DNA of 35,823 bases from Ructibacterium gallinarum (GTDB lineage Bacteria > Bacillota > Clostridia > Monoglobales > Monoglobaceae): positions 1-35,823 of the forward strand of contig NZ_JADCKB010000027.1 in the NCBI RefSeq assembly GCF_014982785.1, given 5' to 3'. The position numbers were made by a program, and so were the translations under genes. Under the pieces are notes generated by a model that was given only the letters and a program-made list of their open reading frames with translations, did not search any database and was not told the origin of the DNA. Of this stretch, positions 17,391 to 27,100 are shown piece by piece (position 1 is the first letter of the stretch; each line of letters begins with the position of its first letter).

Positions 17391-18827
17391 ATGAAGGGGT
17401 TAAAAAAGGTATTGGCTGTTTTGGTGTCGGGGGTTCTTGCGGCAGGGGTTTGTGCATGCGGCCCCACAGAAGAAAAAGCCCAGGGAGAAACGCCGGTTAT
17501 TACTTGGTATGTGCCGGGCGGACAGCAAAGCGATTTGTCAAGTGTACTGGAGGCGATCAATAAGATTACGGTGGAAAAAATTGGGGCGTCGGTAGATTTG
17601 CAAATTGTGGATACCGGCGCATATCAGGACCGTATGACCATGATGATTGGTGCAAATGACGATTTTGATCTGTGTTTTACCTCAGACTGGATCAATATTT
17701 TCAGCAGAAATGCAAGTCGAGGTGCATATCTGTCACTGAATGAAATGCTGGAAAAACAAAGCGGACTAAAAGATACGGTACCGGAGTATCTCTGGACAGC
17801 TGCAACCATCAATGGAGAGATTTATGCGGTGCCTAATGTTCAGATGGAGTTCACACAAACCTCATTGTGTATTTTGAAAAGTCTTGCGGACAAATATCAT
17901 CTGGATACAGACGCCATTACAAAAGTCGACGATATAGAGCCGTTTCTTGAGCAGGTAAAGCAGGGAGAAACAGGGATTTATCCCATCAAGATTGGTTTGT
18001 CGCTGTTTACCAATCCAATCATGGAAAAAATTTCTGAAACGCAAATTGCCATACGGAAAGATACCGGAGAATGCGTGATTTATTGTGAACAGCCTGAATA
18101 TTTGGCATCTGCCAAAACGATTCATGAGTGGTACAAAAAGGGATACGTCCGGGGAGATATAGCCAGCGTGACAGATGATTCTCAGGAAAAAAATGCTGGA
18201 AAGTATGCGGTTTGGGAAGAACAGTATAAACCGGGTGCAGAAGCGGAAATCAAGGCAAGACTTGGAGGCAAGGAAGTGGTTTTGATCCCGGTGGAAGAAC
18301 CGTATTTGAAAGCAAATGCCGGTCAGCCTGCCATGACTGCTGTCGGAAGGAATGCGGCGCATCCGGAAAAAGCGCTGGAACTTTTGGAATTGGTGAATAC
18401 GGATAAAGAACTTTACAATTTATTTGCATATGGCGTAGAAGGAAAACATTATACCAAAAATGAGGATGGCAAGGTCGTAATCAATCAAGAGGGCGGTTAT
18501 ACGTTAAACAGTGCGTGGATGTTTGGAAACCAGTTCAATGCTGATATTCAGGAAGGACAGGATGAAAATGTCTGGATCGAAACGGAAAAAATGAATAATT
18601 CGGCGCAGAGATCTCCTATTTTTGGGTTCCAGTTTAACACGGATTCGGTAAAAACAGAAATATCGCAGATTGCGTCGGTTGTAAAGGAATACAGTACAAT
18701 GGACTTAGGCGCAGAGGACCCTGTTCCGATTTATGACGAATTCAAAACAAAAATGAATGCCGCCGGAATCAATACGGTCAAAGCGGAATTGGAAAAACAG
18801 CTGGACGAATGGAAATCAGGCAAATAG
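17391..18827 (+). CDS. Extracellular solute-binding lipoprotein of the sugar importer
   Basis: A 478-residue family-1 solute-binding protein of the LplA type. Residues 1-23 are a lipoprotein signal; VCAC gives a lipobox with lipidated Cys23, so the protein would be anchored to the outer face of the membrane. Core segments (TWYVPGG, ISVE-like alpha/beta repeats, AVGRNAAHPEKALELLELVN, and the DPVPIYDEFKTKM tail) match this family. AGGAGG precedes ATG. It follows both permeases and delivers a sugar to them; the ligand cannot be read from sequence. A 105-bp gap follows, holding an imperfectly supported palindrome (18874-18886, TTGTTC-T-GAACAA) and no terminator. Confidence 0.92.
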   Translation: MKGLKKVLAVLVSGVLAAGVCACGPTEEKAQGETPVITWYVPGGQQSDLSSVLEAINKITVEKIGASVDLQIVDTGAYQDRMTMMIGANDDFDLCFTSDWINIFSRNASRGAYLSLNEMLEKQSGLKDTVPEYLWTAATINGEIYAVPNVQMEFTQTSLCILKSLADKYHLDTDAITKVDDIEPFLEQVKQGETGIYPIKIGLSLFTNPIMEKISETQIAIRKDTGECVIYCEQPEYLASAKTIHEWYKKGYVRGDIASVTDDSQEKNAGKYAVWEEQYKPGAEAEIKARLGGKEVVLIPVEEPYLKANAGQPAMTAVGRNAAHPEKALELLELVNTDKELYNLFAYGVEGKHYTKNEDGKVVINQEGGYTLNSAWMFGNQFNADIQEGQDENVWIETEKMNNSAQRSPIFGFQFNTDSVKTEISQIASVVKEYSTMDLGAEDPVPIYDEFKTKMNAAGINTVKAELEKQLDEWKSGK

Positions 18828-18932
18828 CTGCCTGCTTCTGAAAACACGATTGTAAGAAATCCGGTTACATACATTGTTCTGAACAAAAGAGTTTTCGCAA
18901 GGTGAAATATAAGAGCAAAGAGAGGAGATACT

Positions 18933-21900
18933 ATGAAGCGGCATAGAAATGGTTTTGGATGGTTCCTGGCAGTCCTGTTTCTTTGCGTGATAGGAAACAT
19001 TGCGGTGTGTCATGCTTCTGCAATTGAAATTTCGGGAGATATGCGGGATGTGGTTTTGATAAAAGCAGACAGTGATTATGCTTATGTTCGGGGAATTCGG
19101 ACGGAATATCCCGGCGCTGTCAAGGAAAGCGGAACAACATATCTTCCTGTACGATTTTTGGCGGAAAGTTTTCTTGCACCCGTTGCGTGGAATGATGCAA
19201 ATCAAGAAGCCACTGTTTTTTATCTGCATTATGAAATAATCTGCAAACCGGGAGCAGATGAAATAATAAAAGCGGATTATGCACATGATACCTTTGATCA
19301 GATTGCGCTGCCAGCGCCTGTCATGATGCTAAACGAGATGGTCTATATTCCCGCAGAGGCATTTTCTGCTGCCACCGGAATTGCATACCGCACAGCGGGA
19401 GAAAATTATATTTTATTTGGTGACGGCGCTCTGATGGAACAGGCAGCGCTGACAGAGGAAACGCTGGCGGGATTTCAGCCTTTGTTTGAAGGAGAGTTTG
19501 ATGCGGATGCTGTGATGAAAAGATTTTATGTGGATCCGGTCAACGGCCGGGATTCCAATGCCGGCAGCAGCGACAGCCCTTTGCGTACCATAGGGGCCGC
19601 AAAAGCGATCGTGAGACAATATAAGGCCGCCAATTCCATGACCGGAAATATTGAGGTCATTCTGCGGGGCGGAGAATACCTCCTGGACAGCACAATTAAA
19701 TTTGATGCAGGAGACAGCGGCGAAAACGGTTATCGCATCCGATATATGGCGTATCCAGGCGAAACACCGGTCATCAATGGCGGCGAGGAAGTGCATGGCT
19801 GGGAGCTCTATCGTGACGGAATCTACCGTGCTTATATCGGTACCGGACGCAAAACGGATATTTTATCGGAAAATGGTGCTTTTTGTACCAAGGCACGCTA
19901 TCCCAATGAGGGCTATAGCACTGCGGTTCTGGGGGCCGACGGACTTTCTGTCAACAGCTTTGGATTCAAAGGAGAAGATGTCCCTAAAGTCGAAAATGTA
20001 AATGATATGGTGGTTTCTGTCTGGGCAGGCGGTGATGAAGGTATCCACAACTGGTTTCAGGATTATTTAAGTGCCAGAGAGGTGGATTTTGAAACGCATA
20101 CCATTCGCATGACGGGAAAGGCGAGCGAAAATATCGGCCCCGGATCCAGATATTTTTTAGAAGGCTGTCTGGAATTTTTGGATTCACCGGGTGAATTTTA
20201 TGTCAATCCGGAAGAAGGATATATTTATTATTATCCGATCAACGAAAATATCACGGAGCAAAATATTATTATGCCGGCGGCGGGAACCATTTTTAATTTG
20301 GGCGGTTCCAATCCGGATAAGTGTGTTTCTGCTTTGGATTTTGTGGGATTGACCATCTCCAATACAGACCGGGGGCAAAATGGGTTTACCATGGTGAACG
20401 CCGCCGATATACGTATTGAAAAATGTCATATTTTAAATATTGGTCAAAAAGGAATCTTTGCCAACGGAGATATTCAGGATATTCAGGTCAAAAATTGTCT
20501 GTTTGAGCAAATCGGCGAAGATGCGATACATTTTCATGGAACCACTATTTCGGCAGAAGACGTGAATAAATATAACACGGTTGTTGGCAATCGGCTGGAT
20601 AAATTGGGTGTGATTTACGGGGCGGCAAATCCCATCTGGGCCAATCAGAGCGATTATAATTATATTGCAAATAACGTCGTCTCTAACAGTTCACGGTTTG
20701 GCATTGAGGTCAGCGGCAATAAGGTGGACGCAGCCGCCGCAATGTATTCTACCGATTGGCTGGGCTATACCATCACTTATGATCAATGGCCGGACTATGT
20801 GCACGGAAAGGGAAATGTCATTGAAAATAATGAAATTTATTTGGCTTATAACGATTCCCAGGACTGCGGCGCAATTTATCTGTGGTGTGCCGGTGACGGG
20901 AATGTCGTCCGTGGAAATCAAATCCATGACTGCACGGTAGAATTTTCATATTGTTTCCCATTGTATTTAGATGACGGATCAGATAAAACCATTGTATATG
21001 ATAATGTAGTTTATCAGAATCAGAACAGACCGTCAGAGGGGGAAATCAATGGAGTGTTCTGCTTAAAGGGCCGGGATTGTGTCGCTTACAATAATATAGC
21101 AGTCAACAATCAGCAATATGACGGTGCAAATCAGGATTTTCGCACCATTATGACCTTCCCTATGTCTATCACAGAAAATGACCGCATTACGGTAAAAGGC
21201 AATATTTTCTATAACAGCGGCGAAAGATTTATGGCTGCGGTCCGGCAAGGATTTTCTGGGAATTATGACTTTGTTGCCGAGTTGGATAATCCGGTCACCA
21301 CCCGTTTTAAAGAAGTGGATAATAATATGTATTATAATGAAAACGGAAATTATCGGCCGGAAATGGGCGGTGTGGATTTGGCAGGCGTCGAAGGTTGGCT
21401 GAATTGGCAAGGCGGCAAATATGATCAGCACAGTACCTTTGGAGAAGATCCCAGATTTTGGAATGTTGACGGGGGAGATTATCGGCTGCACTATTTATCT
21501 CTGGCATATGGCATGGGATTCCGTGATATTGATTTTGCTTCCAATGGATTAACGGCAGAGTATCCATTTGCGGATCTCAATGATCCCTTAAAGGCTGTTT
21601 TTATCACAGATGATGCAACCGGGCAAAACAGTTTTGTTTCCCTTGCCTCTGGCAAGCAGACGCATCTTTCCGTTCTTTTGCGCTCAGAAAAAGGATATGT
21701 ACTTCCGGCTGAGCAAGCACAAATTTACTGGAGCAGTGATAATGAAGCCGCAGCAGTTGTGGATCAGTATGGAACGGTGACTGCGATGGAAGAAGGCGCT
21801 GCACTGATTACCGTGAAAGCGGTCTATCACGAGAAAGAGGTTTCCAGTCAGTTTTATGTTCTTTCCGGAGAAAGAACCCAGGAAGTAACCATGTCCTTAA

Positions 21901-24068
21901 ATGCCGAGGGGTATGCGCCGGGTAAGCAGAAAACAGCGGTTGTCCGTGCGGTAACCAGTATGGGGAGAAGTTATGTGCCAGAATCCAGAGCCCTGCGTTT
22001 TATGTCCTCAGATGCTTCGGTTGCATCTGTCAACGCTTATGGGACGGTTACCGGGATCTCGCCTGGTACTGCAGAGATTACAATGGAGTATGAGGAAGAT
22101 GGCCAGCTCTTTACCCAGAGCCAGACGATAACAGTAAAAGAGTCGCTCTTCCGTGAGGCAAAAATTTCTCTTTCGGCAAAGACGGCTAAAATAGGTGAAC
22201 AGGTTCAGTTAACGATTGTACCGCAAAATGAGGCAGGGGAAGCATATCCGGTTTCAGAACTCAGCGTCAGCATAACCGGCAATCCGTCTTCGCTTACTGT
22301 GACGGAGATTACCCCCGGTGTTTATGGCTTAGCGTTCCCGGAAGAAGCAGTAGCAACGGCGGAAGTTCTGATTGTGGGAGATGGAGTTACCCAAACAGAA
22401 ACGGTGCAGTTTACCGTTTTGGACGAAGACAATCTGGATGATCGATGGAATATTTCTTTCTATGACAGCGGAACAAAGGGCAGTGTGAAGGTTTCTCAAA
22501 ATGGCATGTTCCGTTTTGAAACTAACGGGATCAATATTTGGAATCAGGCGGATTCCGCATCCTTTGCATATCAGAAGGTGAGTCTGGATCCTGAAAATCC
22601 CAGAGCAGAAATCATTGCGCAGATCGACGTTTGGCCCGGAAAGACTTGGGAAGATGGAGAAACCTGTATTTCTCATATGGGCATTATGATGAGAGATGCA
22701 GATAATGCAGCCGCTAAAAATTATTCCCTGCGGTATTCCCAGGAAGGGTTCCTCCGTGCAACCTGGCGGGAGAATACAGGCGGCGAAAGCGGATATGCGG
22801 CACCTCCGGATATGATGGCGCCTCTGTGGCTTCGCATTGTGAGAGATGGCAATACGTATACAAGTTACTATAAAAAAACAGAGGCCGACAGCTGGTCCCT
22901 TGCTAATACCAAAACCATGGAAATGGGAACGGATATGTATATTGGATTGACAGGGTATACGGGCGATCAAAACCGCACTGCCGGAATGGCAGGAAAAGTC
23001 ATAATACATACCGGAGACGAAGTGACTTCCGGCGGAACAGCAGAAGCAGAGCCTGTCATTTTTGAAGTGTCAGATGAGCTGAAAAACTTTGCTCCGTTTG
23101 CGGAAAAAGATACACTGAATGTCGTTTATCTTGGTGGATCCATTACAGAAGGCGCAGGTGCGTCTTCCAAGGAAAATTGCTGGGCAAGTCTTGTGACGGA
23201 ATTCTTCAAGCAGGCATATCCGGATAAGACCATTCATGGTATCAATGCGGGCGTGGGCGGTACAGGCTCGGATTATGGATTGCTTCGCCTGGATACAGAT
23301 GTGATCGCCAAAGATCCCGATTTGGTCTTTGTAGAATTTGCTGTCAACGATACCGGTTATGATAAGAGAGCGGTTCAGCGGCAGATGGAAGGGATCGTAA
23401 GACAATTGCAAAAAATGGAGGAACCCCCGATCATTGTTTTCCTTTACACTACAACAAATCAATTTATTTCTTATGCGGAAATACACCAGGAGGTAGCAGA
23501 TTTTTATGGCATCCCGTCTATCAACTTAAAAGCATATCTGCGGGATGAGGTATCCAACGGAAATATAAAAACGACAGATTTCCTGACAGACGGCGTGCAT
23601 CCAAACGATGCGGGATACCGGCTTTATGCGGACTTTATTGTGGATAAGCTGAATCAGCCGGCAATCTATTTGAAACAGTCAAACATTCGCAGCGATTCTC
23701 TGACAGATTATTATGATTTTTCCGCACGAAGCATTACGGCAGACAGCGGGAAGAATATGAAAGGCTGGACCAAACTGGAAAACGGAGCGATTGAGACCAA
23801 TGAGGCAGGCGCAGAAGTGACGTTTAGTTTCAGCGGCAGTGTATTTGCGCTCCAGGGCAGAATCGGAAACAACAAGGGCAAGATGACCTTGTCCATTGAT
23901 GGTACGGAGTATCCGATTAACAATTATTATGCCACCGTGGATAATCAACTGGTTATTTTGTTCAAAACGTTTGATTTGAGCAGCGGAAACCATACGGCAA
24001 AAATTGTTACAAGTGCAGGCACAAATGGTAGTCACAACTGTTTGGACCGTATTTTTGTGGAGAAGTAG
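18933..24068 (+). CDS. Very large secreted multidomain protein: GH141-like beta-helix plus SGNH esterase
   Basis: A 1711-residue exported protein. In order: signal peptide (1-29); a copper-amine-oxidase-N-like region (about 35-170, TTYLPVRFLAESF and VYIPAEAFSAATGI); a right-handed beta-helix (about 198-870) opening with FYVDPVNGRDSNAG, with VILRGGEYLL and MAYPGETPVINGGEEVHGW, a pattern I associate with GH141-type glycosidases; two to three bacterial Ig-like domains (about 888-1170, IYWSSDNEAAAVVDQYGTVT); a concanavalin-like jelly roll (about 1170-1365); an SGNH/GDSL esterase domain (about 1382-1577) with GGSITEG (Ser1403), Asn1472 in FAVND, and Asp1553/His1556 in DGVHPND; and a C-terminal beta-rich domain. 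A glycosidase and a deacylase on one chain suggest attack on an esterified plant-type polysaccharide. The GH141 assignment is from pattern memory; the SGNH catalytic set is directly visible. Confidence 0.88.
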   Translation: MKRHRNGFGWFLAVLFLCVIGNIAVCHASAIEISGDMRDVVLIKADSDYAYVRGIRTEYPGAVKESGTTYLPVRFLAESFLAPVAWNDANQEATVFYLHYEIICKPGADEIIKADYAHDTFDQIALPAPVMMLNEMVYIPAEAFSAATGIAYRTAGENYILFGDGALMEQAALTEETLAGFQPLFEGEFDADAVMKRFYVDPVNGRDSNAGSSDSPLRTIGAAKAIVRQYKAANSMTGNIEVILRGGEYLLDSTIKFDAGDSGENGYRIRYMAYPGETPVINGGEEVHGWELYRDGIYRAYIGTGRKTDILSENGAFCTKARYPNEGYSTAVLGADGLSVNSFGFKGEDVPKVENVNDMVVSVWAGGDEGIHNWFQDYLSAREVDFETHTIRMTGKASENIGPGSRYFLEGCLEFLDSPGEFYVNPEEGYIYYYPINENITEQNIIMPAAGTIFNLGGSNPDKCVSALDFVGLTISNTDRGQNGFTMVNAADIRIEKCHILNIGQKGIFANGDIQDIQVKNCLFEQIGEDAIHFHGTTISAEDVNKYNTVVGNRLDKLGVIYGAANPIWANQSDYNYIANNVVSNSSRFGIEVSGNKVDAAAAMYSTDWLGYTITYDQWPDYVHGKGNVIENNEIYLAYNDSQDCGAIYLWCAGDGNVVRGNQIHDCTVEFSYCFPLYLDDGSDKTIVYDNVVYQNQNRPSEGEINGVFCLKGRDCVAYNNIAVNNQQYDGANQDFRTIMTFPMSITENDRITVKGNIFYNSGERFMAAVRQGFSGNYDFVAELDNPVTTRFKEVDNNMYYNENGNYRPEMGGVDLAGVEGWLNWQGGKYDQHSTFGEDPRFWNVDGGDYRLHYLSLAYGMGFRDIDFASNGLTAEYPFADLNDPLKAVFITDDATGQNSFVSLASGKQTHLSVLLRSEKGYVLPAEQAQIYWSSDNEAAAVVDQYGTVTAMEEGAALITVKAVYHEKEVSSQFYVLSGERTQEVTMSLNAEGYAPGKQKTAVVRAVTSMGRSYVPESRALRFMSSDASVASVNAYGTVTGISPGTAEITMEYEEDGQLFTQSQTITVKESLFREAKISLSAKTAKIGEQVQLTIVPQNEAGEAYPVSELSVSITGNPSSLTVTEITPGVYGLAFPEEAVATAEVLIVGDGVTQTETVQFTVLDEDNLDDRWNISFYDSGTKGSVKVSQNGMFRFETNGINIWNQADSASFAYQKVSLDPENPRAEIIAQIDVWPGKTWEDGETCISHMGIMMRDADNAAAKNYSLRYSQEGFLRATWRENTGGESGYAAPPDMMAPLWLRIVRDGNTYTSYYKKTEADSWSLANTKTMEMGTDMYIGLTGYTGDQNRTAGMAGKVIIHTGDEVTSGGTAEAEPVIFEVSDELKNFAPFAEKDTLNVVYLGGSITEGAGASSKENCWASLVTEFFKQAYPDKTIHGINAGVGGTGSDYGLLRLDTDVIAKDPDLVFVEFAVNDTGYDKRAVQRQMEGIVRQLQKMEEPPIIVFLYTTTNQFISYAEIHQEVADFYGIPSINLKAYLRDEVSNGNIKTTDFLTDGVHPNDAGYRLYADFIVDKLNQPAIYLKQSNIRSDSLTDYYDFSARSITADSGKNMKGWTKLENGAIETNEAGAEVTFSFSGSVFALQGRIGNNKGKMTLSIDGTEYPINNYYATVDNQLVILFKTFDLSSGNHTAKIVTSAGTNGSHNCLDRIFVEK

Positions 24069-24113
24069 CATAGGAAAACGAGTGTAAATCAAAAATCAAA
24101 GGAGGGAACTTTA

Positions 24114-27100
24114 GTGAAAAGATGTTTGTGCTTGATTTTAGGTATGTTGATGGTAATGCTGTGTATCCCCATTTCCATCTCGGCAGCAAATGTGACGCCT
24201 GATATTGGAGAAAACGCACTGGTTTCGGCACAGATGGGCAAGATTGTATTTACCATGGATCAGCCGGCGGAGGAGGGCGTTTTGAGTAATGATTCCGTTG
24301 TGCTTCAGGCAGACGGCATACAGATTCCGGTGGCAGTGGAGTATACGGCGGGAGAAACGGAATTTACAGTTCGGTTCGGCGAACTTCCAGAAAATGCGGA
24401 ATGTATTCTGACACTTCCAAGCGGTATTATGGTAAATGGAAGCCAGACCTTGCAATTTATTACCAAGCCTATGCTGCATCAAACGGTGATAGGCCCTGAA
24501 TCAAATAAAACCGGAAACAACGCCAGTGCCTCTTTTGTAGAGGCATCCGGCGATGATCCGGCGTATATCCAAATGCAGGGGAATTTTGCCGCTGGCGGCG
24601 TGGATTTTGCTTTGGAGGCACCAATTGGAAAAGTGGCGGAATCTTTTTATACCGATTTGCGTATCCGGATTCCCAGCACTTCTACAGAAACCAACTGCAG
24701 TATTGGTTTACAGATACAGAATGGGTATGATATCAATGGCGGCGCTTCCGGTAACTGGAAGTGGCCGGTGCGCTATCGTGCGTGGGATCAGGATGGGATC
24801 AAATGGCGTCTTTGGGCAGATAAGTTTGTTTCTCATGAGGCAGAAATTGATCAATGGCAGGATATTCGCATGGTGTTTAATAAAAATGCCGAAGGATATT
24901 ATCAGACTGACTGGTACATGAAAAATGCAGACCAGGATATCTATGAATGTATCACCAAGAATGCTGAAACCAATATTTCCTATGAGGGAATTATTAAACT
25001 GAAAGAAATGGAAAATATGTATCTGAAAATGCAGGAGGGGAAAACCGGCCTTGGCATTGCGGATGTGGCAAAGTGGGAAATTCATTGGGGCGGTACGGAA
25101 GGATTGACCCCATATGTTTTAAAAACGGCAGTAAATGCACAATCCGTAGATATTTATATGTCACGGAGCTTGAACGAGAATACGGTTGTGCCGGAAAACA
25201 TTCAGGTCAATGGCAAAACCCCCGGAAGCGTTTATTATGATGAGACGGAAAGGAAGATCACCGTTACTTCGGATGAAGAAATTCAGAGAGTGTATCTCTC
25301 TTCATTAATCGCAGCAGCAGACGGAATGCCGGCAGCAGAGGAAGAAATTCTGGTGGGTGCAGTGCTTGGCATTTATAGTTCGGTTGCCAGCGGCAGTGAA
25401 ATTCCTGCTACGCAGGGTCAGATTGTTTTGACCGCTTCTGACCGCTTAGATCCATCCACTGTGACAGAGGATAATGTGCGTTTTACGAAAGGAGATGGCA
25501 GCCCTGTTAAGGGTGGCTATGGGCTGACTATTCTGGATGATGGGAAGTCTTTGGTTCTGGAGTATGGGGATTTGGAAGAAAATCAGGATTATAAAATTGT
25601 GGTAAATAATGCAGTGATGAGCATGGACGGAAAGCAGTCCGTAGGATTGCAGGTAAACCTTAAAACGCAGACGGCGTTTCATATCCAGGACATTCAAAGC
25701 AATCCCGGCAATGCTTCCACCGGAGGACAAGGCAGTATTTCTTACGTACAGGCCGCAGGAGAAGATCCGGATTATCTGCGCTTGCAAGTAGATTTTACTT
25801 CAATCGGAGGGAGCGAAGCGTATTTAGTAAGCAGTCAAACTTATACCAAGCCTTTTTATACGGATTTTACAGTCAGAATCCCGGATGAATCAGAAGAGAT
25901 AACAACCAATATTGGATTTCAGTATAAAGATGCCATACCTGCCGACGGACCAAACTGGAGATGGCCTATCCGGGCCAAATCGCCCAATGGATATGCTTGG
26001 AATATATACGGAGACGGAAGCATTACCACTCCGATTACTGGCGACTGGCAGGATATGCGGCTGCTGTTTACCAAAAATGAAGCAGGAAATTATCGTATGG
26101 ACTGGTTCGTCAAAAACAAAGGAGAGAATAAATATTCTATTCTTGCAGAAAACGAAAAACCAATTCCAGACAGCAATGAGCTCAGCGGAATGACCAATCT
26201 TTACCTGAAATTGGGAGAGGGAAAGAGTGCAAAAGCCATTGCAGATGTGGCAAGCTGGCAGGTGTATCCTCTGGGCAATGGCGGCATGAACCCGAAGGTA
26301 ATCAAAGCTGCCTATGCGTCTGAGCAGGCGGTGCTTTCGGTGAGCCGTGATTTGGATGAGAGCACAGTAAACAGCACCAATGTACTTGCGTATCAAGGTA
26401 CGGAACGTATTCCTGTTCAGGTGGATTATGATGCGGAAAACAGGCAGATTATTCTGACCGGATCCAATATTACCAGAGCAAAAGTGACTGCCGCAGTGCT
26501 TTCGGCAGACGGCATGCCGTTTGCGGCGGATCCGTCCAGTCTGTCGGTGAAAGAGGCATCCATTGCAAATGGGGCGTCTGTTTCCCCCATGCTTGGAGAA
26601 ATTGATTTGTTTATTAATGGCGTGCTGGATACCCAAACTTTAACAAAAGATACCGTGAAATTAAGCACGGCAAATGGAAAACCTGTGTGCGGCGGATATG
26701 TGTTTCAATATGAAGCGGCCTCGAAAAAGTTAAAGATTCAATTCGGGGAGCTGGATGCGGGCGAAACGTATCGGTTGGAAGTGACCGATGGCCTGATGAG
26801 CCCCGATGGCGATATTATGGACATATATACCTTGAACTTTACAACCAAAACACCGCTGTTTTCTCAGGAAATCAAAGAAAATCCATCAAACTATGAAAGA
26901 AAAGGACCGCAGGAAGGAGATTTGATTTATACGGCGTCCAGCGCTTCCTCTCCGGCCTATCTGCGAATGAGCACGCCGCTTTATGGAGGCCAGTCCGGGA
27001 ATCTGCCGGATAATGCACTGACCTTGTATAAGGCCATAGACGAGAGTTTTTATACCGATTTGATCTTGCGCGTTCCGGAAGAATCTACAGGGAATTTCAA

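Noticed and set aside
22329-23009. 226-codon minus-strand open frame inside the 1711-residue gene
   Set aside because: Lies over the Ig-like and jelly-roll coding region, with no start site or family features.
25890-26636. 248-codon minus-strand open frame inside the repeat protein gene
   Set aside because: Shadow of the plus-strand gene with no ribosome binding site or known motif; other copies of the repeat do not keep the frame open over the same part.
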